The notes beneath the pieces were generated by a model. The model was not told the origin of the DNA and searched no databases. It was given only the letters and a program-made list of their open reading frames with translations. A stretch of DNA of 24,495 nt from Bacillota bacterium (GTDB lineage: Bacteria; Bacillota; Clostridia; Christensenellales; CAG-138), in NCBI GenBank assembly GCA_023393045.1, contig JAEWMV010000261.1, positions 1-24,495 on the forward strand. The letters run 5' to 3'. This document shows positions 8,019 through 15,935 of the stretch, piece by piece; within the stretch, counting starts at the first letter, position 1, and each line of letters opens with the position of its first letter. The position numbers were made by a program, and so were the translations under genes.

Positions 8019-8868
8019 AGGGCTCGCCCTCCAACACGGCGCTGCAGAAGCGCGCCACATGGCAGTTGATGTTGACGGCAACGGGCAGCATGGCAATGTG
8101 CGTGGGATAATATTCCACCGCGACGCTAAGCGCGGTGGTGTCCCCGCCCATCCCCGCAGGGCCGATGCCGAGCTTATTGATTTTGGCGAGTATGTCCCTT
8201 TCCAGCTCCGCGTACCGGCCATCCGCATTCGGCTCTCCCACAGGGCGCAGCAGGGCCTTTTTTGCGAGCGCGGCCGCCTTATCGAAACCGCCGCCCACGC
8301 CCACGCCCACCACGATGGGGGGACAGGGATTGGAGCCCGCAAGCCGGACGGTTTCCAGCACGAAATCGACGACGCCTTTTTGCCCGTCGGAGGGCCTCAG
8401 CATGGCAAGGCGGCTCATATTTTCTGAACCCGCGCCCTTGGGGGCGACGGTGATTTTAACAGTGTCGCCCTCGACCACATCAAACGTGATGATGGCGGGG
8501 GTATTGTCCCCCGTGTTTTGACGATAAAGCGGATCGGCGACGACGGATTTTCTAAGATATCCCTCGGCATAGCCGCGGCGCACCCCCTCGTTTATCGCGT
8601 CTCTCAGGTTGCCTTCGATATGGACGTCCTGCCCGACCTCCACGAAAACGCAGGCGCTGCCGGTATCCTGACAGGCGGGAAAAACGCCTTCCCGCGCCAC
8701 CTCGCCGTTTTCCAGTATCTTATCGAGCACGCTTCGCGCGGGCGGCCAGCTTTCATTCTCCCGGCTGTCCCGTATCGCCGCCGTGACGGATGGCGGCAGA
8801 TAATAATTCGCCTCAATGCAGAGCGCACGTACCGCCTCGCTCACGCTTTGCGCCCGAATCCGCTTCAT
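8008..8868 (-). CDS. Class I fumarate hydratase/tartrate dehydratase alpha subunit
   Basis: This 286-residue protein is the 4Fe-4S-binding half of class I fumarase. The three cluster cysteines appear in expected contexts: Cys66 (FPACQDTG), Cys182 (GSNPCPP) and Cys269 (NINCHVARF). GVGVGGGFDKAA (188-199) and IGPAGMGGDTTAL (235-247) are further signatures. The three-cysteine cluster leaves one iron free to activate substrate and makes the enzyme oxygen-sensitive, which fits an anaerobe. I chose the ATG at 8868, which overlaps the malic enzyme stop as ATGA; a GTG two codons earlier (8874) is also possible. With the upstream malic enzyme the unit converts fumarate to malate to pyruvate. Tartrate dehydratase is the main alternative, but the malic enzyme context favours fumarase. 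Confidence 0.93.
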   Translation of the reverse strand: MKRIRAQSVSEAVRALCIEANYYLPPSVTAAIRDSRENESWPPARSVLDKILENGEVAREGVFPACQDTGSACVFVEVGQDVHIEGNLRDAINEGVRRGYAEGYLRKSVVADPLYRQNTGDNTPAIITFDVVEGDTVKITVAPKGAGSENMSRLAMLRPSDGQKGVVDFVLETVRLAGSNPCPPIVVGVGVGGGFDKAAALAKKALLRPVGEPNADGRYAELERDILAKINKLGIGPAGMGGDTTALSVAVEYYPTHIAMLPVAVNINCHVARFCSAVLEGEPYAD

Positions 8869-10046
8869 TTGCACACCGCCCCCGATTTCACGTTCACGGC
8901 CGCCTCGGCCACGCGCTTTGCGACGTTCTCGGCCACGCGCCTGTCAAAGGGCGAGGGGATGATGTAATCGGCCCGCAATTCGTCCTCCCCGATGAGCTCC
9001 GCGATCGCGTAGGCGGCGGCGGTTTTCATCTCATAGTTAATGTCCCGCGCATGCGCGTCCAGCGCGCCGCGGAAGATGCCGGGGAAGGCCAGCACGTTGT
9101 TGATCTGGTTGGGAAAATCGCTCCTGCCCGTGCCCATGACGGCCACGCCGGCCGCTATCGCCTCGTCATACATAATCTCCGGCACGGGATTTGCCATGGC
9201 AAAGACGATGGCTTTCTCATTCATGGTCCTTATCATGCCGCCTGTGAGCGCGTTGGGGACGGACACGCCGATGAAGACGTCCGCGCCCTTGATCGCATCG
9301 GCAAGGGTGCCCTTTTTATTTTCAAGGTTTGTGATGCCGCAGAGCATCTTCTTATGATCTGCGATGCCCTGCGCCCTTTGCTTATATAGAATGCCGTATT
9401 CGTCGCAGGCGACAATGTGCTTCACGCCCAGCTGAAGCAGCATTTTGATGATGGCCGTGCCCGCGCTGCCGGGGCCGTTGAGGACGACCCGTATTTCCTC
9501 CAGCCGTTTGCCCACGAGCTTGAGGCTGTTGATGAGCGCCGCGGAGACCACCACCGCCGTGCCGTGCTGGTCGTCATGGAAAACGGGGATGTCCAATTCC
9601 TTTTCAAGCCGCGCTTCAATTTCAAAGCAGCGGGGCGAGGAGATATCCTCAAGGTTGATGCCCCCGAAGGTCGGCGCAAGGTGTTTGATCGTTTGAATCA
9701 GCTCCTCGGTGTCGGTGGTGCCGAGGCAGATGGGGAACGCGTCCACGCCCGCGAACTGCTTGAAGAGTATGGCTTTCCCCTCCATGACGGGCATGGCCGC
9801 CTCCGCGCCGATGTTGCCCAGGCCCAGCACCGCCGTGCCGTCCGATATGACGGCCACGAGGTTGCCCTTTGCGGTATATTTATATACGTTGGCTTTGTCC
9901 CGCGCGATCTCGCGGCAGGGCTGCGCCACGCCAGGCGTATAGGCTGTGCTCAAATCGTCCCGGTCATTGAGCGGCACCTTGCTCACGACGCTGATTTTGC
10001 CTTTTGCCTTTTCATGCAGTTCCAGTGAAAGCGCATTATAATCCAT
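8865..10046 (-). CDS. NAD(P)-dependent malic enzyme (oxaloacetate-decarboxylating)
   Basis: This 393-residue cytoplasmic enzyme oxidatively decarboxylates L-malate to pyruvate and CO2. It has the compact bacterial length without the phosphotransacetylase-like domain of longer MaeB proteins. The catalytic Tyr36 (AYTPGVA) and Lys91 (EGKA) are present, as are metal ligands in NLED (Glu133-Asp134) and FHDDQHGTA (Asp158-Asp159). The Rossmann motif is GPGSAG at 191-196, and an acidic residue ends the second strand (CDE, 214-216), which leans towards NAD over NADP. AAAGGAG sits about 7 nt before the ATG. The fumarase alpha gene starts within its stop codon. A candidate promoter lies directly upstream (10076-10105), so this trio can be expressed apart from the acetyltransferase. 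Confidence 0.95.
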   Translation of the reverse strand: MDYNALSLELHEKAKGKISVVSKVPLNDRDDLSTAYTPGVAQPCREIARDKANVYKYTAKGNLVAVISDGTAVLGLGNIGAEAAMPVMEGKAILFKQFAGVDAFPICLGTTDTEELIQTIKHLAPTFGGINLEDISSPRCFEIEARLEKELDIPVFHDDQHGTAVVVSAALINSLKLVGKRLEEIRVVLNGPGSAGTAIIKMLLQLGVKHIVACDEYGILYKQRAQGIADHKKMLCGITNLENKKGTLADAIKGADVFIGVSVPNALTGGMIRTMNEKAIVFAMANPVPEIMYDEAIAAGVAVMGTGRSDFPNQINNVLAFPGIFRGALDAHARDINYEMKTAAAYAIAELIGEDELRADYIIPSPFDRRVAENVAKRVAEAAVNVKSGAVCK

Positions 10047-10075
10047 ATCATTACTCCTTTGGCGGCTTGTCTACA

Positions 10076-10105
10076 AATATATCCGCCGGGGGGTCGGCGC
10101 GTCAA
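10076..10105 (-). promoter_or_regulatory. Candidate promoter of the malic enzyme-fumarase operon
   Basis: Read on the minus strand, TTGACG (10105-10100) and TATATT (10081-10076) are separated by 18 bp, in the 74-bp gap between the acetyltransferase stop and the malic enzyme start. The leader would be about 20 nt. The -10 hexamer stands out as AT-rich in a GC-rich gap. Confidence 0.5.
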
Positions 10106-10120
10106 GCGCGTCCCCGCGCC

Positions 10121-10897
10121 TTAAGTATGCGCGCCGTTCATCTGTGCGACGAATTCCGCGCTCTTGGCGGTCATCTCGACCCACGCGGGCCGAAAGCCGC
10201 TCCTTATGGCGTTGCGGACGGATTTGATGTTCGACCAAGCGGCGCAGTAAAACGGCACCTTGCCCCGTTTTAAAATCTCCGCGGCCAATTGCGCTGTCAG
10301 AGCCGAGGCGATGCCCTGCCTTCGGTATTCGGGCAGAACGTCCACGCCGATCTGCCACATCGTATCGCAGTCGGCCGAGCAACCCGCCAGGCCGATCAGT
10401 TTGTCCCCGTCGTACGCGCCGACGGCCAGCGCGTCCAGATGCCTGCGCTTTTCGCACAGCGCGTTGCCCCACTCCTTCGTATACAGGCCCGCGAAATCCT
10501 CCGGGGCCAGCACCTTGGTTTCGTAAGCGCAGCGCAATTCCCCCCGCGCGTCCATATCCGGCAGGAAGTATTCGGCCATAAAGCAGATGCGCATGCCCTT
10601 TTCTTCAAGCGCGTCGTTGAGCACATGCAGATTGGGGGTCTCAAAGCAATGCTCCGCCGGGAACCTGTCGATATACGCCCGAACGACGTCCGCGATCTGC
10701 GCGTCCACCGAGGCGACGATGTTGTTTCCGTAGGAAACCAGATCGCAATAGAAAGGCAGCACGAGGTACTTCCTCGCGCCCGGGTTGGCCGATGAAAGGA
10801 CGATTTTATTTTCGCTTTGGCAAAAATCCTCCGCGCGGCAGTTTTCGTCTATTGCCGACTGGCGCATCGCGATTGCAAGAATCTCCTTATTCGTCAT
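10121..10897 (-). CDS. GNAT-family N-acetyltransferase with N-terminal extension
   Basis: This 258-residue protein has a C-terminal GNAT domain (about residues 120-240). The acetyl-CoA-binding motif A is visible as VDVLPEYRRQGIASALTAQL around 185-204, with the RRQGIA pyrophosphate loop at 192-197, and a following strand-helix with NIKSVRNAIRSGFRP. The first 120 residues form a separate domain, rich in Cys and aromatic residues, that I do not recognise. GNAT enzymes transfer acetyl groups to amines; the acceptor here is unknown. The ATG at 10897 has a strong AGAGGAGGG about 7 nt upstream. It is upstream of and in line with the malic enzyme genes but separated by 74 bp holding a candidate promoter, so a functional link is not established. 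Confidence 0.85.
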   Translation of the reverse strand: MTNKEILAIAMRQSAIDENCRAEDFCQSENKIVLSSANPGARKYLVLPFYCDLVSYGNNIVASVDAQIADVVRAYIDRFPAEHCFETPNLHVLNDALEEKGMRICFMAEYFLPDMDARGELRCAYETKVLAPEDFAGLYTKEWGNALCEKRRHLDALAVGAYDGDKLIGLAGCSADCDTMWQIGVDVLPEYRRQGIASALTAQLAAEILKRGKVPFYCAAWSNIKSVRNAIRSGFRPAWVEMTAKSAEFVAQMNGAHT

Positions 10898-10942
10898 GCG
10901 AGCCCTCCTCTTTGCCGTATGGCACTATGATACACGATACTT

Positions 10943-10951
10943 AATATACCA
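10943..10951 (-). promoter_or_regulatory. Candidate extended -10 promoter of the acetyltransferase
   Basis: On the minus strand TGGTATATT (10951-10943) matches the extended -10 form TGnTATAAT at most positions, about 45 bp before the ATG. No good -35 box accompanies it. Confidence 0.3.
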
Positions 10952-11131
10952 TATTTTAAGGCAGCTTCCACCCCCCTCTTTCTTGTTTGGCCCCTCGCCC
11001 GTTCGTGCGCGAATGAAATTTGCCGCTTCCTGTCGTCCGCTTCATTTCAGCCGCGATATAAATCAACGACACGCGCGCGCCGCCGGTGAAAATCGCCAAA
11101 ACATGCATTCATATTTTAGTTGCGTTGGCAA

Positions 11132-11161
11132 TTGACAGCATGACCGGTATCATGATATAAT
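11132..11161 (+). promoter_or_regulatory. Consensus sigma-A-type promoter of the LacI-transport-hydrolase operon
   Basis: TTGACA (11132-11137) and TATAAT (11156-11161), both exact consensus hexamers, are separated by 18 bp. Transcription would start near 11168, so the operator at 11178-11189 lies inside the first transcribed bases. This suits repression by promoter blockade. Confidence 0.8.
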
Positions 11162-11177
11162 TTGTAAAACGAATTAA

Positions 11178-11189
11178 TAAAACGTTTTA
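11178..11189. promoter_or_regulatory. LacI-family operator palindrome (probable autoregulation)
   Basis: TAAAACGTTTTA is a perfect 12-bp palindrome with the central CG typical of LacI/GalR-family operators. It sits about 10 bp downstream of the expected transcription start of the gene for a LacI-type regulator. A related half-site, GTAAAACG, lies just upstream at 11164-11171. Binding by the adjacent regulator is inferred. Confidence 0.65.
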
Positions 11190-11219
11190 CTTCAATTCGA
11201 TGCGTATTGGTGAGTGCAT

Positions 11220-12254
11220 ATGGGTGTTACAATTAAAGATGTGGCACGCGAATCCGGCTGCTCCGTCACGACGGTATCGTTCGTACTCAACGGAAAAGAC
11301 CAGAATATTTCCAAATCGACCATCGGGCGTATCCGGCAGGCGGTGGAAAGGCTCGGTTACAGGCCGAACAGGCTGGCCGTGGGCCTCGTTACCAAGAAAA
11401 CCCGCATCATCGGCCTCATCATACCGGATAACTGCAACCAGTTTTTCTGCAACGTGTCCAAAGTCATTGAATCCTATGCCTGGGCGAACAATTACAACAT
11501 CATCTACGGCAATTCCGGTAACGACGGATTGCGCGACATCGAATACATCAACATGTTCATCGACCGCCGCACGGACGGCATCATACTGGTGAAGTCCTCG
11601 GCCCCCGAGCAGGAAACGGAAGAGAAGCTGGCGCGGCTGATTGCCGACATCGACATCCCGCTGGTGACGCTCGATAGAACGATTGCGGGAACGAACGTTT
11701 CCTCCTTCAGCATCGACAACCGCAAGGGCGGCTATATCGCCACGCGGCATCTGCTGGAGCTTGGGCATAAAAAGATCGGCTGCTACACGGGGCCGCGCAA
11801 CGTATCGAGCGCGCGCGAGCGCACGGAGGGCTATAAGGCCGCCCTTGCTGAGAGCGGGATCGCTTTCGATTCGTCCCTGCTCTTTGAGGGGGACTACCAG
11901 ATGGGGCGCGAGCACAGGGCGTTTTTGCACTTCCGGGCAAAGGATGTAACGGCCGTCTTCGCCCAGAACGACGTGATGGCATTCGGCATCTATCGCGAGA
12001 TGCAGCAGGCGGGCATGTCCATTCCGGAGCACCTGTCCATCGTGGGCTTTGACGACAACGTCATGAGCGACATCATGCAGCCGCCGCTCACGACCGTGCG
12101 CCAGCCCATCGAGAGCATGAGCGTGAACGCGATCCGGCACCTGATCCGGCAGATAGAGAGCGCGGATGAAAAAATCCCGGCGCAGGCGTTTTGCTTCGAA
12201 CCCGAGCTGGTCGAGCGCAAAAGCACCGCGCCACGCAAAAGTGAGAGAGCATGA
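11220..12254 (+). CDS. LacI-family transcriptional regulator
   Basis: This 344-residue protein has the LacI/GalR architecture: an N-terminal helix-turn-helix (MGVTIKDVARESGCSVTTVS, residues 1-20), the hinge region with YRPNRLAVGL near 48-57, and a periplasmic-binding-protein-like ligand domain from about 62 (TRIIGLIIPD) to 335. The C-terminal part shows the usual AVFAQNDVMAFGIYREMQQAG and VGFDDNVMSDIMQPPLTTVRQP blocks. I chose the ATG at 11220 because the HTH begins there as in most family members; a GTG two codons upstream is a weaker alternative. The gene overlaps the following kinase gene by 4 bp (ATGA). It heads the operon behind a consensus promoter with a palindromic operator, so it most likely represses itself and the transport-hydrolase genes until a sugar or nucleoside-like inducer appears. 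Confidence 0.95.
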   Translation: MGVTIKDVARESGCSVTTVSFVLNGKDQNISKSTIGRIRQAVERLGYRPNRLAVGLVTKKTRIIGLIIPDNCNQFFCNVSKVIESYAWANNYNIIYGNSGNDGLRDIEYINMFIDRRTDGIILVKSSAPEQETEEKLARLIADIDIPLVTLDRTIAGTNVSSFSIDNRKGGYIATRHLLELGHKKIGCYTGPRNVSSARERTEGYKAALAESGIAFDSSLLFEGDYQMGREHRAFLHFRAKDVTAVFAQNDVMAFGIYREMQQAGMSIPEHLSIVGFDDNVMSDIMQPPLTTVRQPIESMSVNAIRHLIRQIESADEKIPAQAFCFEPELVERKSTAPRKSERA

Positions 12255-13162
12255 AAATACTTGTATTTGGATCCCTCAACATCGACAAGGTCTACGGCGT
12301 GGCCGAATTCCCGCGGCCCGGGGAAACCATCGCCGCCCTGTCCTACGATTCCTTCTGCGGCGGCAAGGGCCTCAATCAGGCGATCGCCGCGGCCCGCGCG
12401 GGCGGCGAGATCAGCTTTGCCGGGATGATCGGCGAGGATGGCGCGATGCTCTCGCAGGCATTGCGGCGGGAGGGGATCGACACCCGGCACCTCAGGCAGA
12501 TCGCGGGCGCGAGCGGACACGCGGTGATACAGGTCGCAAAAACCGGGCAGAACTGCATCATGGTCTACGGCGCGGCAAACGCCCGCGTGGACGCGCCTTT
12601 TGCAGACGCGGTGCTGGAGGATTTTTCGGCAGGGGACGTCCTGCTGCTGCAGAATGAAATCAGCGCCATCGGCCATATCATCCGTAAGGCCCATGAAAAG
12701 GGCATGACCGTTTTCTTCAACCCCTCCCCCATCGACGGCAGGATTGCGCAGTATCCTCTGGATATGGTGGATTATTTCATCGTCAACGAGGTTGAGGGCG
12801 CGCACCTCACCGGCAAACAGGAGCCCGGCGAAATACTGACGGCGCTGCGCGCACGCTTTCCCAACGCCTCCTTCGTGCTCACGCTCGGCCCGGCCGGCGC
12901 GCGCTATCTGGGCCGCGACGGAACCATGGCCTCCTGCGGCGTGCTGGATGTGCCCGTGGTGGACACCACCGCCGCCGGGGATACGTTCTGCGGCTATTTC
13001 CTCTCATCCGTCTGCGCCGGGCATGCGCCGAAGACCGCCCTCGACATCGCCATGGTGGCCAGCAACATCGCCGTGACGCGCGCGGGCGCGGAACCTTCCA
13101 TCCCACGGGCGGACGAAGTGGCGGATCTTTATCAAAAAACCTCGGCCCTGAGCAAATCTTAA
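12251..13162 (+). CDS. PfkB/ribokinase-family carbohydrate or nucleoside kinase
   Basis: This 303-residue cytoplasmic kinase has both PfkB signatures: GGKGLNQA at 37-44 and DTTAAGDTFCGYF at 238-250, with the catalytic base Asp244. The N-terminal SLNIDKVYGVAEFPRPGET matches the substrate-binding start of ribokinase-like enzymes. It phosphorylates a sugar, nucleoside or related alcohol using ATP; ribokinase is the nearest general description, but substrate residues cannot be assigned by eye. It begins within the stop codon of the LacI gene and precedes a BMP-type transporter, so it probably traps or activates the product released from the imported compound. Confidence 0.92.
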   Translation: MKILVFGSLNIDKVYGVAEFPRPGETIAALSYDSFCGGKGLNQAIAAARAGGEISFAGMIGEDGAMLSQALRREGIDTRHLRQIAGASGHAVIQVAKTGQNCIMVYGAANARVDAPFADAVLEDFSAGDVLLLQNEISAIGHIIRKAHEKGMTVFFNPSPIDGRIAQYPLDMVDYFIVNEVEGAHLTGKQEPGEILTALRARFPNASFVLTLGPAGARYLGRDGTMASCGVLDVPVVDTTAAGDTFCGYFLSSVCAGHAPKTALDIAMVASNIAVTRAGAEPSIPRADEVADLYQKTSALSKS

Positions 13163-13173
13163 CACGGTTTAGG

Positions 13174-13192
13174 CACCGCGTTCGCGGTGTTT
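13174..13192 (+). other. Intercistronic hairpin with short U run
   Basis: CACCGC (13174-13179) pairs with GCGGTG (13184-13189) around GTTC, followed by TTT then A. The run is too short for a strong terminator. Between the kinase and the binding-protein gene it may act as a partial terminator or an mRNA 3'-end protector. Confidence 0.45.
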
Positions 13193-13224
13193 AGATAATA
13201 TCAAAAACCTATGGAGGAAACCCA

Positions 13225-14292
13225 ATGAAAAAGCCTGTTCAACTGATTGCCGTTGTGCTGCTGTTGATGCTTCTCTTCACCGCTTGCGGCAGCCCCTCAA
13301 CGGACGGCGACGGGAAGGGCACCGACCAGCCCGCCGCCCTCAAGGCGTGCTTCATCACATCCACGCCGCGCGGAAACGAATTCACGGACCTCATCTGGTC
13401 GGGCTTCCTGCAGCTGGAGGAAGAGGGCTGGGAGGTCAAATGCATCGAGACCTTCGAGACGGCCGAGCAGGCCGAGCAGATCCGCTCGATGTGCCAGGAA
13501 GGCTACAGCCTCGTCTACACCCAGGGCGACGACGTCATGACCACCGCCAAGGACATGATGGACGAGCTCAACGAGCAGTATCCCGACACCTACTTCATCT
13601 TCCTCGACACCTACGCGAAGACCGAGTACCCCAACACCGTGGCCGTCACCATCGACCCGTTTGAAGCGTGCTTCATCGCGGGCTACGTTGCGGCCTGCAA
13701 GTCCGAAACGGGCGAAATCGGCCTGATGATGCCCCTCGACACGCCCATCATGCGCCGCTTCGAGTACGGCTACTATGCCGGCATCGACTATGCCAACGCC
13801 CAAAACGGCACGAGCGCCAAGATGACCAAGGCCTACACCAACGACTGGGTCGACACCACCAAGGGATATGAATCCACCATCGCCCTGATTTCGAATTACC
13901 CGAGCATCGACGTCATCGTGCAGTGCGCCTACATCTCCGGCTACGGCGCCATACAGGCCTGCGCGGACAAAAACGTCCCCTGCATCGGCGTGGACGACTG
14001 GCAGGGCGACATCAACCCCATCGTGTTCTGGTCGGCCGTCAAGTCCATGGACGTCGCGGTCTATCAGACGGCACAGATGTGGAAGAACGGCGAAGAGCTG
14101 CCCTTCGCGATGGAATTTGACCTCGCGGCCGGCGGCCTCGCGTATGCGGAAGTCGACCTGCCCAATCTGGGCGACGAGCTCTCGGCCAAGGTCGTGCAGC
14201 TCAAGGACGACATCATCTCCGGCCAGGTGGACGTGTTCGCGGGCGCCTACGAGGAGTGGAGAGAGACCAATTTCGACCAATCCGGCGAATAA
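13225..14292 (+). CDS. BMP-family ABC transporter substrate-binding lipoprotein
   Basis: This 355-residue lipoprotein has a type II signal peptide: basic MKK, a hydrophobic run at residues 5-18, and the lipobox LFTAC with Cys21 as the lipidated residue, so it is anchored outside the membrane. The mature part is a BMP/PnrA-like periplasmic-binding fold: it begins LKACFITSTPRGNEFTDLIW and carries YVAACKSETGEIGLMMPLDTPIM, typical of BmpA, PnrA and YufN proteins. The family mostly binds nucleosides, with some members for autoinducer-like or sugar ligands. GGAGG sits 7 nt before the ATG. It is the first of four transporter genes. Here a glycosylated or modified nucleoside is possible, given the hydrolase-like genes downstream. 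Confidence 0.93.
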   Translation: MKKPVQLIAVVLLLMLLFTACGSPSTDGDGKGTDQPAALKACFITSTPRGNEFTDLIWSGFLQLEEEGWEVKCIETFETAEQAEQIRSMCQEGYSLVYTQGDDVMTTAKDMMDELNEQYPDTYFIFLDTYAKTEYPNTVAVTIDPFEACFIAGYVAACKSETGEIGLMMPLDTPIMRRFEYGYYAGIDYANAQNGTSAKMTKAYTNDWVDTTKGYESTIALISNYPSIDVIVQCAYISGYGAIQACADKNVPCIGVDDWQGDINPIVFWSAVKSMDVAVYQTAQMWKNGEELPFAMEFDLAAGGLAYAEVDLPNLGDELSAKVVQLKDDIISGQVDVFAGAYEEWRETNFDQSGE

Positions 14293-14323
14293 TAAGGCAA
14301 AGCGATCGTTTCAATGAGCAGGA

Positions 14324-14358
14324 CGGATCAGGGGAGCGCGCGCGTTTCCCCTGATCCG
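14324..14358 (+). other. Strong intercistronic stem-loop without U tract
   Basis: CGGATCAGGGGA (14324-14335) and TCCCCTGATCCG (14347-14358) form a perfect 12-bp stem with an 11-nt loop of alternating GC. The following bases are CAAAAGAAAAT, so it is not a classical terminator. It lies between the binding-protein and ATPase genes, where such stems commonly protect the upstream mRNA and give excess binding protein. Confidence 0.7.
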
Positions 14359-14396
14359 GCAAAAGAAAATGCGTCCCCGGGAGGGCAGGGAGAGCT

Positions 14397-15935
14397 ATGG
14401 GCGAGTCAGAGTATATCCTCGAGATGCAAAGCATCCGCAAGACCTTCGGCGCGCTGGTCGCCAACGACGACATTGCGCTCAAGGTCAAAAAAGGCAGCGT
14501 CCACGCGCTCATCGGCGAGAACGGCGCGGGAAAGAGCACGCTGATGAACATACTCACCGCAATCTACAAGCAGGACTACGGCGAGATCATATTGCGTGGG
14601 GAAAAGACGCATTTTAAAAACTCGCTGGACGCCGCCAAGCACGGGATCGGCATGGTGTATCAGGAGTTCATGCTGTTTCGGGACCTCACGGTCCTTGAAA
14701 ACATCATGTACGGCTTTGAGAAAAAGGCGCTGGGCCTTTTCATCGATAAGAAGAAAACCCGCAAGCGGATCGAGGAGATCTGCGCGCGTTATCATTTCAA
14801 CATCCCGCTGGATGAGAAAGTGAACGACCTGCCCGTCTCCATGCTCCAGCAGGTGGAGATCGTGAAGGTTTTGTATAAGGGCGCCGACATCATCGTGCTC
14901 GACGAGCCGACCTCGGTGCTCACCCCGCAGGGCATAGAGGGCCTGTTCGACGCGATACGCTTCCTGACCCAAAACGGGATCACCATCATCTTCATCACGC
15001 ACAAGCTCAAGGAGGTGTTCGCCGTCGCGGACACCATCACCGTCCTTCGCGACGGCAGGGTGACGGGCAACGTCAACCCGAAGGAAATCACCGAAAACGA
15101 GCTTGCAAACCTCATGGTGGGCCGCGAGGTCATGCTCCAGTCCGGCAAGGTTCCGCACGAGCCGGGCGAGGTCGTCCTTCGCGTTGAAAACCTCAGCGTA
15201 AAGGACAGGGACGGCGTGGAGCGCGTCAAAAACGTCAGCTTCGACATCAGGGCGGGCGAAATCGTGGGCATCGCGGGCGTGGCAGGCTCCGGCCAGCAGC
15301 AGCTGGTGGAGGCCATATTCGGCGCCGCCGCGCCCGAGGCGGGCGGCAAAATCACCTTCCTCGGAAAGGACATCACCGCGACGGATTCGCGCGCGCGGCG
15401 CTGTATGGGCATGGGCTACGTGCCGCAGGACCGCTTGGGCGAGGGCGGCAACGCGCAGGGAACGTTGTGGGAAAACGCCATCATGGGCTATCACATCGCC
15501 CACGGCTTCAAAAACAAGGTGTTCCTCGACCATAAGGAGATCGACGATTTCACCAACAGGGTCATCGACCAGTTCAAGGTGAAGTCGCAGAGCATTTACG
15601 ACAAGCTTCGGAGCCTCTCCGGCGGCAACATGCAAAAGCTCATCGTCGGCCGCGAATCGATTCAGGACAACAAGCTGCTCATCGTGGAGGACCCGACGCG
15701 CGGTATAGACGTGGGCGCGATAGAGTTCGTTTGGGCGAAGCTATTGAGCATCGCCGGGGAGGGCACCGCGATACTGCTCGTTTCCCACGAGCTCAACGAG
15801 GTCATGCAGCTCTCGGACCGCATACTCGTCATTTACAACGGCGAGATTTCAGACGGCGGCAGATACCAGGAAAAGACGGACAGAGAAATTGGACTTTTGA
15901 TGCTTAGAGGTGGTACGCAAGATGTCAGAGACTAA
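14397..15935 (+). CDS. ABC transporter ATPase with two nucleotide-binding domains (BMP/nucleoside type)
   Basis: This 512-residue protein has the fused double-NBD layout of sugar and nucleoside importers (RbsA, YufO/NupA type). NBD1 has Walker A GENGAGKST (40-48), Q-loop Gln89, Walker B IIVLDEP (165-171) and H-loop His201. Its signature is degenerate (LPVSMLQQ, 145-152). NBD2 has the usual degenerate Walker A (GVAGSGQQQ, 293-301), an intact LSGGN (406-410), and a Walker B reading LLIVEDP with the acidic pair swapped. It drives ATP-dependent import with the adjacent permeases and the BMP lipoprotein. An AGGGAG precedes the ATG. Its end overlaps the first permease gene by 14 bp. Confidence 0.94.
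   Translation: MGESEYILEMQSIRKTFGALVANDDIALKVKKGSVHALIGENGAGKSTLMNILTAIYKQDYGEIILRGEKTHFKNSLDAAKHGIGMVYQEFMLFRDLTVLENIMYGFEKKALGLFIDKKKTRKRIEEICARYHFNIPLDEKVNDLPVSMLQQVEIVKVLYKGADIIVLDEPTSVLTPQGIEGLFDAIRFLTQNGITIIFITHKLKEVFAVADTITVLRDGRVTGNVNPKEITENELANLMVGREVMLQSGKVPHEPGEVVLRVENLSVKDRDGVERVKNVSFDIRAGEIVGIAGVAGSGQQQLVEAIFGAAAPEAGGKITFLGKDITATDSRARRCMGMGYVPQDRLGEGGNAQGTLWENAIMGYHIAHGFKNKVFLDHKEIDDFTNRVIDQFKVKSQSIYDKLRSLSGGNMQKLIVGRESIQDNKLLIVEDPTRGIDVGAIEFVWAKLLSIAGEGTAILLVSHELNEVMQLSDRILVIYNGEISDGGRYQEKTDREIGLLMLRGGTQDVRD

Larger units (their letters stand above)
10898..11219. other. Divergent intergenic region between acetyltransferase and LacI operon
   Basis: This 322-bp region carries a weak minus-strand promoter candidate (10943-10951), a strong plus-strand promoter (11132-11161) and a LacI-type operator (11178-11189). 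I see no open reading frame with a ribosome site and no RNA gene in the middle part (about 10960-11125). Confidence 0.6.

Noticed and set aside
8019..8342. Upstream extension of the fumarase beta frame
   Set aside because: It lies wholly within the alpha-subunit gene in another frame, and the true start at 8018 has its own ribosome site.
10060..10120. GC-rich self-complementary stretch after the acetyltransferase as a terminator
   Set aside because: No U tract follows on the minus strand, and the segment overlaps a better promoter candidate.
14406..15635. 409-codon open frame on the minus strand
   Set aside because: Antisense to a clear ABC ATPase with intact motifs; composition is rich in His, Asp and Val as expected for a shadow.
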